A stretch of DNA of 50,578 bases from an uncultured Lachnospiraceae bacterium (lineage in GTDB: Bacteria; Bacillota; Clostridia; Lachnospirales; Lachnospiraceae), in assembly GCA_945864145.1 (NCBI GenBank), contig CAMBAN010000007.1:1-50578 (forward strand), written 5' to 3'. The position numbers were made by a program, and so were the translations under genes. The notes under the pieces were generated by a model. It was not told the origin of the DNA. It saw only the letters and a list, made by a program, of their open reading frames with translations, and did not search any database. Shown here in pieces: positions 18,080-25,127 of the stretch (positions are counted from its first letter, which is position 1; each line of letters opens with the position of its first letter).

Positions 18080-19535
18080 ATATTGACAAGTAAAACATAA
18101 ATGAAAAGCTGTTGTTCTCTTTATCATAAACAATCTTTTCTACAATCCGTCTCAGAGCATTTCCTTTTTCCACGTAATCACTGTTTTCGTCTTTAATAAC
18201 AGATAAACTGGCATTGATACTATCAGTCATTTTTCTAACAAGCTCTTCGTTGCTAATATCTTCAATTTTTGCGGAGGATAATTCCACAATATCATTTTGC
18301 AAGGATTCTATTTCTTTTTGAATTTTAGTTTTATTTTCCTTATATTCTTCCAGACTATCAATTCCATCCATATAAGCGTCTTTTGCTTTTATAAGTCTGA
18401 TATTTAACTTATCAATTTTTTTTCGTAAAATGTCTATCTGCGAACTGTTATCAGATGTTCTTACAATGTGAACATCATAGAAATCACGAGAATCCAATTT
18501 TGTCTCAATACCAGCAATCACATTTTCGACGAGACTTTTTTCTGTAATAAAGTGAGAATGTTCACACAATCCTTTTGTATATTTATAACAATTAAAGTAA
18601 TGACCAGATTTACAATATCCAAGGCTGGCTCCGCAGGAAGAACATTGAACCATGCCGGACAACCAATGCTTGCAGGTAGAAACATCTCTTGGCTTATATT
18701 CCCGAATATGTGTGTTAATCTTTGCCTGTACACCATCCCATACATCCTGACTGATGATGGGCTCATGCTTTCCGTCTGCAATAATAACTTCATCTGTACT
18801 CTTATATTTACTATTTTTTCGGTCATAGTAATTCCATCTCACTTTTCCAACATAAAACGGATTTTGGAGCATATAGCGAACAGTACGATTTTCAAACTTT
18901 CCACCACGAGTTGATTTTACCCCTTGGTTATTTAGCCACCTTGCTATCTGAGTAAATGTACTTCCATTCAAAAACATGTCAAATACTTCACGTACAATTC
19001 TAGCCTGTTCTTCGTCAATGACCGGAACTTCCTTATGGCCTGTGTGTATGTAACCGAACGGCATGGAACCTTGGTAACCACCACGAAGAGCATTCTCTGT
19101 CATACCTCTTGTAACTTCAACACTAAGATTAATAGAATAGTATTCATCCATCCACTCAAAGATACGTTCAACCAGTGAACCAATCATTCCATCAGGAAGC
19201 GGTTCTGATATTGATACGACATCTACATTATTTCTCTTGAGAAGAGACTTATATACAATAGACTCTTCCTGATTTCGGGCAAATCTTGAAAATTTCCAAA
19301 CCAGTATTACATCTATTGGGTGTTCATTGCTCTTTGCCAGGGCAATCATTTGCTGGAATGCAGGACGTTTATCTGCCTTTCGACCGGAAATTCCATTTTC
19401 GTGAAAGATATGTTCCTTACTGACCAGTATATCGTTTTTATGAGCATATTCTAATAAAAGTCGTTCCTGTGCATCGGGAGACAATTCAAGCTGGTCGTCA
19501 GTCGACACACGGATATATAAGCAGCCGTTTTTCAT
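18078..19535 (-). CDS. Large serine recombinase (phage integrase)
   Basis: Site-specific recombinase of 485 residues. The resolvase domain begins LYIRVSTDDQ with the nucleophile Ser11 and continues with WKFSRFARNQEE. The recombinase domain (about 160-260) has ENALRGGYQGSMPFGY, and a zinc ribbon follows with CSSCGASLGYC and CYKYTKGLC; a coiled coil lies near 370-420. The ATG at 19535 is preceded by GAAAGGA; the longer frame lacks an RBS. It is transcribed toward the att junction. A separate directionality factor, needed for excision by this class, is not recognised here. Confidence 0.95.
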   Translation of the reverse strand: MKNGCLYIRVSTDDQLELSPDAQERLLLEYAHKNDILVSKEHIFHENGISGRKADKRPAFQQMIALAKSNEHPIDVILVWKFSRFARNQEESIVYKSLLKRNNVDVVSISEPLPDGMIGSLVERIFEWMDEYYSINLSVEVTRGMTENALRGGYQGSMPFGYIHTGHKEVPVIDEEQARIVREVFDMFLNGSTFTQIARWLNNQGVKSTRGGKFENRTVRYMLQNPFYVGKVRWNYYDRKNSKYKSTDEVIIADGKHEPIISQDVWDGVQAKINTHIREYKPRDVSTCKHWLSGMVQCSSCGASLGYCKSGHYFNCYKYTKGLCEHSHFITEKSLVENVIAGIETKLDSRDFYDVHIVRTSDNSSQIDILRKKIDKLNIRLIKAKDAYMDGIDSLEEYKENKTKIQKEIESLQNDIVELSSAKIEDISNEELVRKMTDSINASLSVIKDENSDYVEKGNALRRIVEKIVYDKENNSFSFMFYLSI

Positions 19536-19709
19536 AATTGTTAAGTCCTTTCTAGATGTATATTTTAATAATGACATTATAATATAGTGGTTTCAATAAA
19601 AATAGCAAAAAAGTGTTGACAGAATAGTTTTTAATGATTTACTATTGACATGAGGATATGTATGTGATATATAGAACAATAAATGTAAATATTGCATAGA
19701 ATATAGTAA

Positions 19710-19738
19710 TTGACATACACCTATAGATGTGATATAAT
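19710..19738 (+). promoter_or_regulatory. Consensus sigma-70 promoter of a structured RNA
   Basis: Perfect TTGACA (19710-19715), 17-base spacer, perfect TATAAT (19733-19738). No ORF with an RBS follows before the terminator at about 19,909-19,935. Confidence 0.85.
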
Positions 19739-19744
19739 ACGCAT

Positions 19745-19938
19745 TAGTTTTAAAAATAATTTTTAAAATTAACTGAAAATTTATTGAATTTTAGAATAAT
19801 GTATGATATTATCTAAGTGAAACAAAGTTTCGCATTTGTATAAAGACCAAATGGTTGGTTAGTAGTGAGGCGTGGACCTCGTGTTTGAGATTTAATCTCG
19901 TATTAATAAAGAGTCACCGTATAACGGTGACTTTTTAT
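19745..19938 (+). ncRNA. Candidate structured non-coding RNA upstream of the cargo ATPase
   Basis: The roughly 190-base unit between a consensus promoter and a terminator (GTCACCG TATAA CGGTGAC then T5) contains successive hairpins: TTTTAAAAA/TTTTTAAAA, GTGAAAC/GTTTCGC, GAGG/CCTC and GAGAT/ATCTC. No convincing ORF is present. A separate extended -10 promoter (TGGTATAAT, 19952-19960) then serves the ATPase gene, so this RNA is probably independent of it or acts as an attenuated leader. No known RNA family is recognised. The gap from integrase to ATPase (19,536-19,988) holds only these elements. Confidence 0.55.
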
Positions 19939-19988
19939 TTTGCTTTGTATGTGGTATAATGTCGTATTATGTAAAATGGGAGGACAAT

Positions 19989-21515
19989 ATGGAGGAGCAG
20001 ATTAGACTAAAGGATATATATTTAGGAATTCCAGACGGAGAAACAGAAGCAAGAAGTGAAAATGTTTTAGAGTTATTCTTTGATGCGAATGGATTGTATA
20101 GCAAGTTAAATGATAATACTGATAAATTTATGATTATTGGAAGTAAGGGGAGTGGAAAATCGTATTTTGCACATTATTTTTGCAAGAAGAAAAATGAAAA
20201 ACAAGTCCGAAAAATAATTGATTCACAGAATTATCTATTAGCAGATTTATGCTATTTGGATAAATCACAAGTAGGTCGAAAAGGAATTGTGTTTGCTCTT
20301 TGTAAATGGTTTGTCTTAAATAATTTAGCGGATACTTTGATAGAAGAACATTCCAGGTTAAACAAATTTTTTTTTAGTAATGTCTATAAATTAAAGAAAT
20401 TCAAATCTCAATATGATGATGATAGTATATATAAAATTATAAAAGGTAGTAGCGGAAGTGGAAAAAGTTCTGAGTTAGGATGTTCTTCAGGAAAAACATT
20501 AAAAATTGATGAAAATTCTAACACGAAAAGTGTACAAGGCAAAGTTATAAAGCAAAAAAATACAGCATATGAAGTGATCCCTAAACAATTTTATGAAATT
20601 GTTTTAAAACTAGAGGAATATGTTTTCAAAGCAATTGGAAGAAATGATGATATAGCATTATTATTTGATAACCTTGATGAGTTGGACAAGACTTTGGTAG
20701 ATAATCCAATGGATAATGATATTATTCTAAATTTAATAAAAGTGACAAAAGAATTTACAAATCGATTTGCTGATAGTAAGAAGAAGGTTCGCTTAATTTT
20801 ATTGATAAGAGCAGACGTTATTAATCGTCTACAAGTATATGATGGAAATTTATCAAAAATCAAAAAATCTTGCGGAATAGAACTTTATTGGTTAACAACT
20901 GATAAGGAAGCGCCAGAAGAACACCCATTAATGAAGATGTTGTTGTATAAAATAAAAAAGAGAAATAAAGTCGCTGCAAATATGACAGATAAAGAGTTAT
21001 TCAATTCTTTATTTCCGGAAGATATAGATAATAAGAAACCATTAGATTATTTATTGTCATATAGTTTTGGACGACCAAGAGACATTATTTCATACTTAAA
21101 TCACGTAATTGATCAATATGGTAACAAGAGGGCATTTTATGCTAGTGATCTTAGAGAAACTCGTAAGTTATATTCGGCAGATTTTTATGATGAATTGTTA
21201 AATTTGGCATCATTTCATAAATCATCGGAATTTATTAATGATTGTTTTAGACTTATAAGTGGTATGAAAAGACCTTCTTTTACATACAAGGCAATTGAAG
21301 AGTATTACGAACAAAATAAACAATACTTTTCCCATATTGACGAGCTAAAGGATGCACTGGAGTTCCTATATGAAATTGGAGCAATTGGTAATTCTTGGAC
21401 TAAAAATGATAAAACGTGCACAGCATGGTCATATCGAAAAGATTCAATGCAAACAATTGACTATAATTTAAAGTTTACAATTCATTATGCATTAAGGAAG
21501 AAATTTTCTTTATAA
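19989..21515 (+). CDS. P-loop ATPase, Sll1717/FunZ-like, probable cargo gene
   Basis: 508 residues, soluble. Walker A GSKGSGKS (51-58) and a Walker B region LLFDNLDEL (Asp227) followed by RLILLIRAD fit STAND/KAP-like P-loop ATPases of the Sll1717 type. A second Walker-A-like string GSSGSGKS lies at 153-160 inside a low-complexity insert. The C-terminal third (SFGRPRDIISYLN, then a helical region) resembles a winged-helix end. The ATG at 19989 is 5 bases after GGGAGG. Its place between integrase and repressor is where phages carry lysogenic-conversion or defence genes; a defence role is inference. A palindromic terminator follows. Confidence 0.7.
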   Translation: MEEQIRLKDIYLGIPDGETEARSENVLELFFDANGLYSKLNDNTDKFMIIGSKGSGKSYFAHYFCKKKNEKQVRKIIDSQNYLLADLCYLDKSQVGRKGIVFALCKWFVLNNLADTLIEEHSRLNKFFFSNVYKLKKFKSQYDDDSIYKIIKGSSGSGKSSELGCSSGKTLKIDENSNTKSVQGKVIKQKNTAYEVIPKQFYEIVLKLEEYVFKAIGRNDDIALLFDNLDELDKTLVDNPMDNDIILNLIKVTKEFTNRFADSKKKVRLILLIRADVINRLQVYDGNLSKIKKSCGIELYWLTTDKEAPEEHPLMKMLLYKIKKRNKVAANMTDKELFNSLFPEDIDNKKPLDYLLSYSFGRPRDIISYLNHVIDQYGNKRAFYASDLRETRKLYSADFYDELLNLASFHKSSEFINDCFRLISGMKRPSFTYKAIEEYYEQNKQYFSHIDELKDALEFLYEIGAIGNSWTKNDKTCTAWSYRKDSMQTIDYNLKFTIHYALRKKFSL

Positions 21516-21535
21516 AAAACATCTAATTTGAATGG

Positions 21536-21561
21536 AAGGTGTCCGATTCGGACACCTTTTT
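21536..21561 (+). terminator. Terminator after the ATPase gene, built on the dispersed palindrome
   Basis: A stem of 11 bases each side of a central T, beginning AAGGTGTCCGA, then a short T-run (TTTTT in total). Its core is one of the five copies of the prophage palindrome. Confidence 0.8.
21538..21556. repeat. Dispersed palindrome copy 1
   Basis: GGTGTCCGATTCGGACACC, perfect dyad around a central T, inside the ATPase terminator. It shares the 17-base core GTGTCCGAWTCGGACAC with four other prophage sites. Confidence 0.9.
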
Positions 21562-21563
21562 AA

Positions 21564-21592
21564 TTGCATGAATTGACATAATATGATACAAT
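21564..21592 (+). promoter_or_regulatory. Promoter of the type I toxin mRNA
   Basis: TTGCAT, 17-base spacer, TACAAT. The transcript would start near 21,599, right before GGTGCTACC (21602-21610), the sequence shared with the antisense RNA. Confidence 0.65.
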
Positions 21593-21707
21593 GCGAACGT
21601 GGGTGCTACCATAACGGTAGGCGGTTAGTCCTTCTCCAGAGGGACTGTGACCCTCTGATTACATAGATGATCCAGAAATGGAAATCTAGGAGAGGAGGGC
21701 TTTGCTA

Positions 21708-21803
21708 ATGATAACGACTGAATCCCTGATTGCTGTAATAAGCTTAGTCTTGGCAGCTTTCGGACTCGGATATGAAATCGGAAGTAATTCACGAAAAAAA
21801 TAA
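21708..21803 (+). CDS. Small hydrophobic toxin-like peptide (type I toxin-antitoxin)
   Basis: 31 residues starting MITTESLIAVISLVLAAF, one membrane helix and a basic tail SRKK, like the holin-like TxpA/Fst toxin family. RBS AGGAGAGGAGG is 9 bases before ATG 21708. The mRNA has a long leader; CCTTCTCC at about 21,631-21,638 and a GAGGG/CCCTC hairpin could mask the RBS. A converging antisense RNA shares the terminator at 21799-21834. The repeats GGTGCTACC and CGGTTAG at the mRNA 5' end recur, inverted, at 21856-21877. A toxic role is inferred from architecture. Confidence 0.7.
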   Translation: MITTESLIAVISLVLAAFGLGYEIGSNSRKK

Positions 21804-21881
21804 TCGCCTCAGTCCGGTAAACTAGGCGATTATTTCCAATCAAATTATTATCGGGCTAACCGTCTATCGGTAGCACCTTAT
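21798..21881 (-). ncRNA. Antisense RNA of the type I toxin-antitoxin pair
   Basis: Minus-strand promoter TTGAAT, 17-base spacer, TATTAT (21911-21916 and 21888-21893 on the plus strand) with a start near 21,881. The RNA begins GGTGCTACC...CGGTTAG, nearly the same as the toxin mRNA 5' end, and stops at the hairpin AATAATCGCC/GGCGATTATT (21799-21834) followed by T7 on this strand. It overlaps the 3' end of the toxin mRNA. Confidence 0.6.
21799..21834. terminator. Shared terminator of toxin mRNA and antisense RNA
   Basis: Stem AATAATCGCCT / AGGCGATTATT. The T-run is strong on the minus strand (seven T) and weak on the plus strand, so the toxin transcript may read on to pair its own ends. The stem begins at the last codons of the toxin gene. 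Confidence 0.8.
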
Positions 21882-22274
21882 AAAATTATAATACACTGAT
21901 AAGTGGATAAATTCAACATAATAATTTAAATTTGATTAGTTTAAGTGTAAGGTGTTCAATTTGAACACCTTTTTGTGTAAAAAAACATCAAAAATGAAAA
22001 TAAACGGAAATTCAATTTTTTAAGCCGAAAATCAACAAAAAATCAACAAATCTTGAAATAAGAAAGAGAGAGGAATATATTAGAAAGGTGTCTAGCGCAG
22101 ACACCTTTATAGGATATATACGCCCTCGATAATTTATCGTAAAAATGCAATTAAGACAATAAAAAATCCAGTTTGTTATGTTTTTGTTATTTTCGGCGAA
22201 TATAACAGAAACATAACAATTTCGCCTTTTTGGCATTTATACGTAATATTTACGTAACAATTGCATCAAAACTA
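21882..22274. other. Gene-free region rich in inverted and direct repeats
   Basis: No supported gene. It contains a terminator-like palindrome GGTGTTCAATTTGAACACC plus T5 (21951-21969), two copies of ATCAACAAA at 11-base spacing (22031 and 22042), a second hairpin GGTGTCT/AGACACC (22087-22105), an 18-base inverted repeat TTGTTATGTTTTTGTTAT with one mismatch in the other arm (about 22172-22219), and TACGTAA-TAT-TTACGTA (about 22,240-22,256), just before the next promoter. The last could be an operator. Confidence 0.6.
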
Positions 22275-22303
22275 TTGCATTAGGGAAATGTTTGATATAT
22301 TAT
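22275..22303 (+). promoter_or_regulatory. Promoter upstream of the 19-residue ORF
   Basis: TTGCAT, 17-base spacer, TATTAT. The dyad TACGTAA/TTACGTA lies about 20 bases upstream of the -35 box. Confidence 0.6.
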
Positions 22304-22453
22304 TGCGAAAGTTGATATTTGAGTTTTGAAATTCAAGATATGAAGAAAGCGAGGTAGATTTTCTATGTACAAAAAACTATACTAATCTTGACTGGCAAAA
22401 TATTACGTTGCAATATAAGAATGGATGTTCGGACAAAAGAAAGGAGTGAAAGC

Positions 22454-22513
22454 ATGATTGCGAAAAGAATGTTGAAAGAATACATACTAAATGAAAAAGG
22501 ACAACGCAAATAG
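22454..22513 (+). CDS. Short basic peptide with converging antisense RNA
   Basis: ATG at 22454 with AAAGGAG 7 bases upstream encodes MIAKRMLKEYILNEKGQRK. The peptide is cationic, not clearly membrane-spanning. A 150-base leader precedes it and a minus-strand RNA overlaps its last codons, copying the layout of the toxin unit 700 bases upstream. It may be a second type I unit or a regulatory leader peptide; I do not recognise a family. Confidence 0.4.
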   Translation: MIAKRMLKEYILNEKGQRK

Positions 22514-22586
22514 AATTACGTTGCCCTGCTGGAATAATTATTAATAACCTGAGAGTCTCGACCACTTCCAGGTCATATCTATTCAC
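22493..22586 (-). ncRNA. Candidate antisense RNA
   Basis: Extended -10 promoter TGATATAAT on the minus strand (TATAAT at 22591-22596, plus coordinates), then about 95 bases containing ACCTG/CAGGT, ending in a terminator GGGCAACG/CGTTGTCC plus T5 (22492-22525). It overlaps the 3' end of the 19-residue ORF. A longer minus frame of 71 residues crosses the terminator and is not thought to be coding. Confidence 0.5.
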
Positions 22587-22688
22587 AGCCATTATATCAT
22601 ATCATTAAAAAAAAGCTATAATAAATGTTTGTTTCAGAGGTATTTTTTAATGACATGTATAGAGGCTGAAAAAAAAGAAAGGAAAAGC

Positions 22689-22814
22689 ATGAAAGAAGTA
22701 AAAGAAGGAAGTTATGAGCAGGCTATCATAAAAATATTAGCGCAATTATCTTATACACAAAAAAAAGAAGTATACAAATATATATACAAGATATATGTAA
22801 TGAATAACGAATAA
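22689..22814 (+). CDS. Small helical phage protein
   Basis: 41 residues from ATG 22689 (RBS GAAAGGA): lysine-rich, predicted all helical (YEQAIIKILAQLSYTQKKEVYKY cut here into its helix parts). The longer frame from 22629 has no RBS. It lies upstream of and converges on the repressor gene. I do not recognise a family. Confidence 0.5.
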   Translation: MKEVKEGSYEQAIIKILAQLSYTQKKEVYKYIYKIYVMNNE

Positions 22815-22836
22815 TGGACAAGAGCACTAAAACCGA

Positions 22837-23259
22837 TTAGTGCTCTTTTTCATTATCGTTTGTTTCCTTCATCAGTTCAACGAGGTATTCGGAGCTGACG
22901 CTGATTAGTTTTAAAAGGAGTTTCCAGTCTTCGGCGGTGTACTTTTGCCTGAACATCTTAAAAACATTTCTGGTCAGTTGACTTTCGTCCTTTAGCAATT
23001 CATTGAGAATCCAAATCTGTTCCTTAGCTTCTTCATCTTCGCCCTGGTCAAAGAACATTTCCCCTTCCCCAGTAGTAAGCCAGATATAATCTATACCAAA
23101 CTCACGACAGATTGCTTTTTCCATTTGCGGAGTGACATTTCTATTACCATTTTCAATATTAGAAATTGCTGTTCTACCAACACCTAATCTCTCCCCAAAG
23201 GTATCTCCTGTCATGCCAAGAGCTTTTCGAATTAGCTTTATTCTTTCATTTTCTGTCAT
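22837..23259 (-). CDS. CI-like phage repressor (XRE family)
   Basis: 140 residues. The N-terminal HTH reads ERIKLIRKALGMTGDTFGERLGVGRTAISNIE with the usual XRE pattern, followed by REFGIDYIWLTTGEGEMF typical of Firmicute phage repressors. There is no peptidase-like C-terminal domain; a helical tail probably makes the oligomer. Start ATG 23259 has GGAGGG upstream; the longer frame is rejected. It is divergent from the early operon across a 150-base region with paired dyads and promoters, so it is likely the lysogeny master regulator and self-regulating. Confidence 0.92.
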   Translation of the reverse strand: MTENERIKLIRKALGMTGDTFGERLGVGRTAISNIENGNRNVTPQMEKAICREFGIDYIWLTTGEGEMFFDQGEDEEAKEQIWILNELLKDESQLTRNVFKMFRQKYTAEDWKLLLKLISVSSEYLVELMKETNDNEKEH

Positions 23260-23281
23260 ACAAGTACCCTCCTTCAAACTA

Positions 23282-23375
23282 ATATTAGCACAGTCATTTT
23301 TATATATCAAGAAAAAGTTCACAAAGAAACTATATACTATTGACAAAAGTCATTTTGTGACGTATATTAGTCACA
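23282..23375. promoter_or_regulatory. Divergent lysogenic/early promoters with operator dyads
   Basis: Leftward promoter (minus strand) TTGATA, 17-base spacer, TAATAT (23305-23310 and 23282-23287). Rightward promoter TTGACA, 17-base spacer, TATATT (23340-23345 and 23363-23368). Two dyads overlap the rightward promoter: ACAAAA-GTCA-TTTTGT (about 23,343-23,358) and TGTGAC-N8-GTCACA (23356-23375). They are candidate CI operators. Confidence 0.75.
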
Positions 23376-23408
23376 TAGAAACACATAACGTTTCAGAAAG
23401 GAGCAGAT

Positions 23409-23570
23409 ATGACACAAAAGAATAAGGAACTTGCAAACGTTGTAGATTGCTTCACTAAAAAGGGCGAATTCCAAAAAGGTCTCATCATTGGCTTGATGCT
23501 TAATGAAGACCATTTGGATAAAGTCCTTGCCAAAATGAAAGACAGCAATCAGGCAACAAGGCTTGCGTAG
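23409..23570 (+). CDS. Small early phage protein
   Basis: 53 residues from ATG 23409 behind AAAGGAGCAGAT. First gene of the rightward early transcript. No HTH is evident, so it is not a clear Cro. Sequence includes FQKGLIIGLMLNEDHLDKVL, amphipathic helix. Function unknown. Confidence 0.65.
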   Translation: MTQKNKELANVVDCFTKKGEFQKGLIIGLMLNEDHLDKVLAKMKDSNQATRLA

Positions 23571-23616
23571 GGTAAAAGAGTATGGGGCGTTAAGCCCCAT
23601 ATCAAAGGAGCAGATT

Positions 23617-23862
23617 ATGGATAATGAAGTGGAAATGATTAATTTTTTGATTTCATTGGTTGATGACTACATAAGAAGCACAGTCAATAAAACGCAGACA
23701 GTTAATGAAAATGCAATGAAGTTTCCTTTGAAAGTAGCAAACTGGTTATATTGCAAACTTCCAAAGGAAGAACAGCAAAAAGTTCCTGATTGGATTATTG
23801 TTGATGAAAATCGGTTTCAGAAGTTTTTGCAGAAGAAAAATTCGGAAGGACAAGACGTTTAG
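23617..23862 (+). CDS. Hypothetical early phage protein
   Basis: 81 residues from ATG 23617 (RBS AAAGGAG, 6-7 bases). Acidic N-terminal helix and a basic middle, no recognised domain. The 3' end overlaps a converging minus-strand ORF by 68 bases. The longer frame from 23563 lies within the previous gene end and lacks an RBS. Confidence 0.65.
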   Translation: MDNEVEMINFLISLVDDYIRSTVNKTQTVNENAMKFPLKVANWLYCKLPKEEQQKVPDWIIVDENRFQKFLQKKNSEGQDV

Positions 23863-24010
23863 TATTCTCTTCGTTGCATTTTATACAGATGTCTAATCCA
23901 CATGAATATTCACAGTAATTTGTTTTGTAAATAATACCATTTTCTTCAAATATGGCAAGGTTACGTTCACAGTTGTCTTTGGGACAATGAACAGAAATGT
24001 ATTTCCACAT
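23795..24010 (-). CDS. Small cysteine-rich (zinc-binding-like) protein
   Basis: 71 residues with CPKDNC near 9-14 and NYCEYSCGLDICIKC near 32-45, enough ligands for one or two zinc sites. Codon content looks natural, but the RBS is weak (AAAGGG, 12 bases upstream) and the 3' part overlaps the previous gene. It is opposite in direction to the early operon. Real gene status is moderate. Confidence 0.45.
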   Translation of the reverse strand: MWKYISVHCPKDNCERNLAIFEENGIIYKTNYCEYSCGLDICIKCNEENTKRLVLPNFSSAKTSETDFHQQ

Positions 24011-24018
24011 AGCTATAG

Positions 24019-24079
24019 ATTTCCCTTTCCTTATATACTTGGTGCTGCAACACCTGTGAGTATAAGTATAAAGGGAAAT
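24019..24079. other. Long imperfect stem-loop
   Basis: ATTTCCCTTT (24019-24028) pairs with AAAGGGAAAT (24070-24079); inside, TATACTT pairs with AAGTATA, and GGTG/CACC forms the tip. It lies between divergent small genes and could act on RNA processing or as a protein site. Confidence 0.5.
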
Positions 24080-24107
24080 TGGATGGAAAACAAGAAAGGA
24101 GCAGGAG

Positions 24108-24323
24108 ATGGAGAGAGAAGTAAGTATAGGACCAATATTAGTCTCTGTGAACCGGGTTGTTCAGGGATACCACAGATATTTTGATAATGTTGAATCACTT
24201 ATGCATTTCCTGAATGATGTCATTGATGATGATGTAAAAGAAATCAAGATAATAAAAGAGCCTCCTGAAAGAGGAGACTCAGAATTAACTAGAGAAGAAC
24301 AGTGTGAAAAGAATTTTTTATAA
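24108..24323 (+). CDS. Hypothetical early phage protein
   Basis: 71 residues from ATG 24108 with AAAGGAG upstream. Acidic, with FDNVESLMHFLNDVIDDD; no domain recognised. Its end overlaps the stop of the converging Abi-alpha gene by 6 bases. Confidence 0.6.
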   Translation: MEREVSIGPILVSVNRVVQGYHRYFDNVESLMHFLNDVIDDDVKEIKIIKEPPERGDSELTREEQCEKNFL

Positions 24324-25127
24324 ATCCATTATACAGATTTTATAGAAAGCTATTCCAAGATTAGTTTTTTCAATTATTAGTTTTTGATTAGAAAATGTAT
24401 ACCCTTCAGAATCTTCAGGGTATTTTTCCTGCTGTGCTTTGTAGAATGCTGAGTTTAAAATTTTATCATAAATATGCTCATCTTCATAAGAAAGATTCTC
24501 TGGTATAGATATTAAACTTTGCCTAACTAGATTATCTATGGATAAACTAATAGCTTCAGTAGGTGCAATATCTATATCAGATATATTAGTAGCAATTGTG
24601 CGGGAAGAAGTAACTATTGGAATATCAGGGTTTTCACATTTGCCATAGATTAAATTGATTAATGGATTAGCTTTTCGTTCCATGATTGTTTTAAACACAA
24701 GAGAATCTAATGGAGACAACTGTTTAATGATTTCTACAAATGAAGGATGCACAAAATCTTTAACCTCTGAATTCATAGCCTTTGCAAGTAAATTGGCATA
24801 AAGATTTCTCAACTCATCACTGTTCATTGAATACGAGAGTGCCTGGATTGTAGGAACAGCAACATATGGTTCTGGTGTTACTATTTTATCTTCATCAATA
24901 TGTTCAAGTTTTTTTGCCAATAATTTCTCTGTTTCTGCAAGATTGTATTCTTTATTAGCAATCCATTGGCGTAATGGCACGAGTGCGGCATTAATAGTAC
25001 GTGGAATAAGAGCAAGTGTTTTACTGGATTCTTGTGCGGCTGGCTTTAGAGCATCGTCATATATATCAGGAACAGTTTCAATGGCTTTACCTATGCCTCC
25101 TGCAAGTTTATCTAATCCTTCTGGCAT
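24318..25127 (-). CDS. DUF4393 / Abi-alpha family protein
   Basis: 269 residues, reading against the early operon. PEGLDKLAGGIGKAIETVPDIYDD at the start, then LLAKKLEHI, EPYVAVPTIQALSYS and ELRNLYANLLAKAM, match the DUF4393 family, which Pfam names abortive infection alpha. A GTG at 25136 is only 2 bases from AAAGG, so ATG 25127 is preferred. Opposite orientation inside the early region suggests a cargo gene with its own promoter. A phage-exclusion role comes from the family name, not from anything tested here. Confidence 0.75.
   Translation of the reverse strand: MPEGLDKLAGGIGKAIETVPDIYDDALKPAAQESSKTLALIPRTINAALVPLRQWIANKEYNLAETEKLLAKKLEHIDEDKIVTPEPYVAVPTIQALSYSMNSDELRNLYANLLAKAMNSEVKDFVHPSFVEIIKQLSPLDSLVFKTIMERKANPLINLIYGKCENPDIPIVTSSRTIATNISDIDIAPTEAISLSIDNLVRQSLISIPENLSYEDEHIYDKILNSAFYKAQQEKYPEDSEGYTFSNQKLIIEKTNLGIAFYKICIMDL

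Noticed and set aside
18468-18914. 148-residue plus-strand ORF opposite the integrase
   Set aside because: Shadow of the integrase gene; no RBS and unlikely composition.
19745-19938. Retron or type III toxin-antitoxin RNA
   Set aside because: No reverse transcriptase is nearby, and the RNA lacks tandem repeats of a type III antitoxin; left as an unassigned structured RNA.
21625-21843. 72-residue minus-strand ORF across the toxin locus
   Set aside because: Covers the antisense RNA terminator and toxin gene; no RBS; shadow.
22377-22592. 71-residue minus-strand ORF starting MAVNRYDLEV
   Set aside because: No RBS, begins at the -10 box of the antisense RNA and runs through its terminator; better explained as non-coding RNA.
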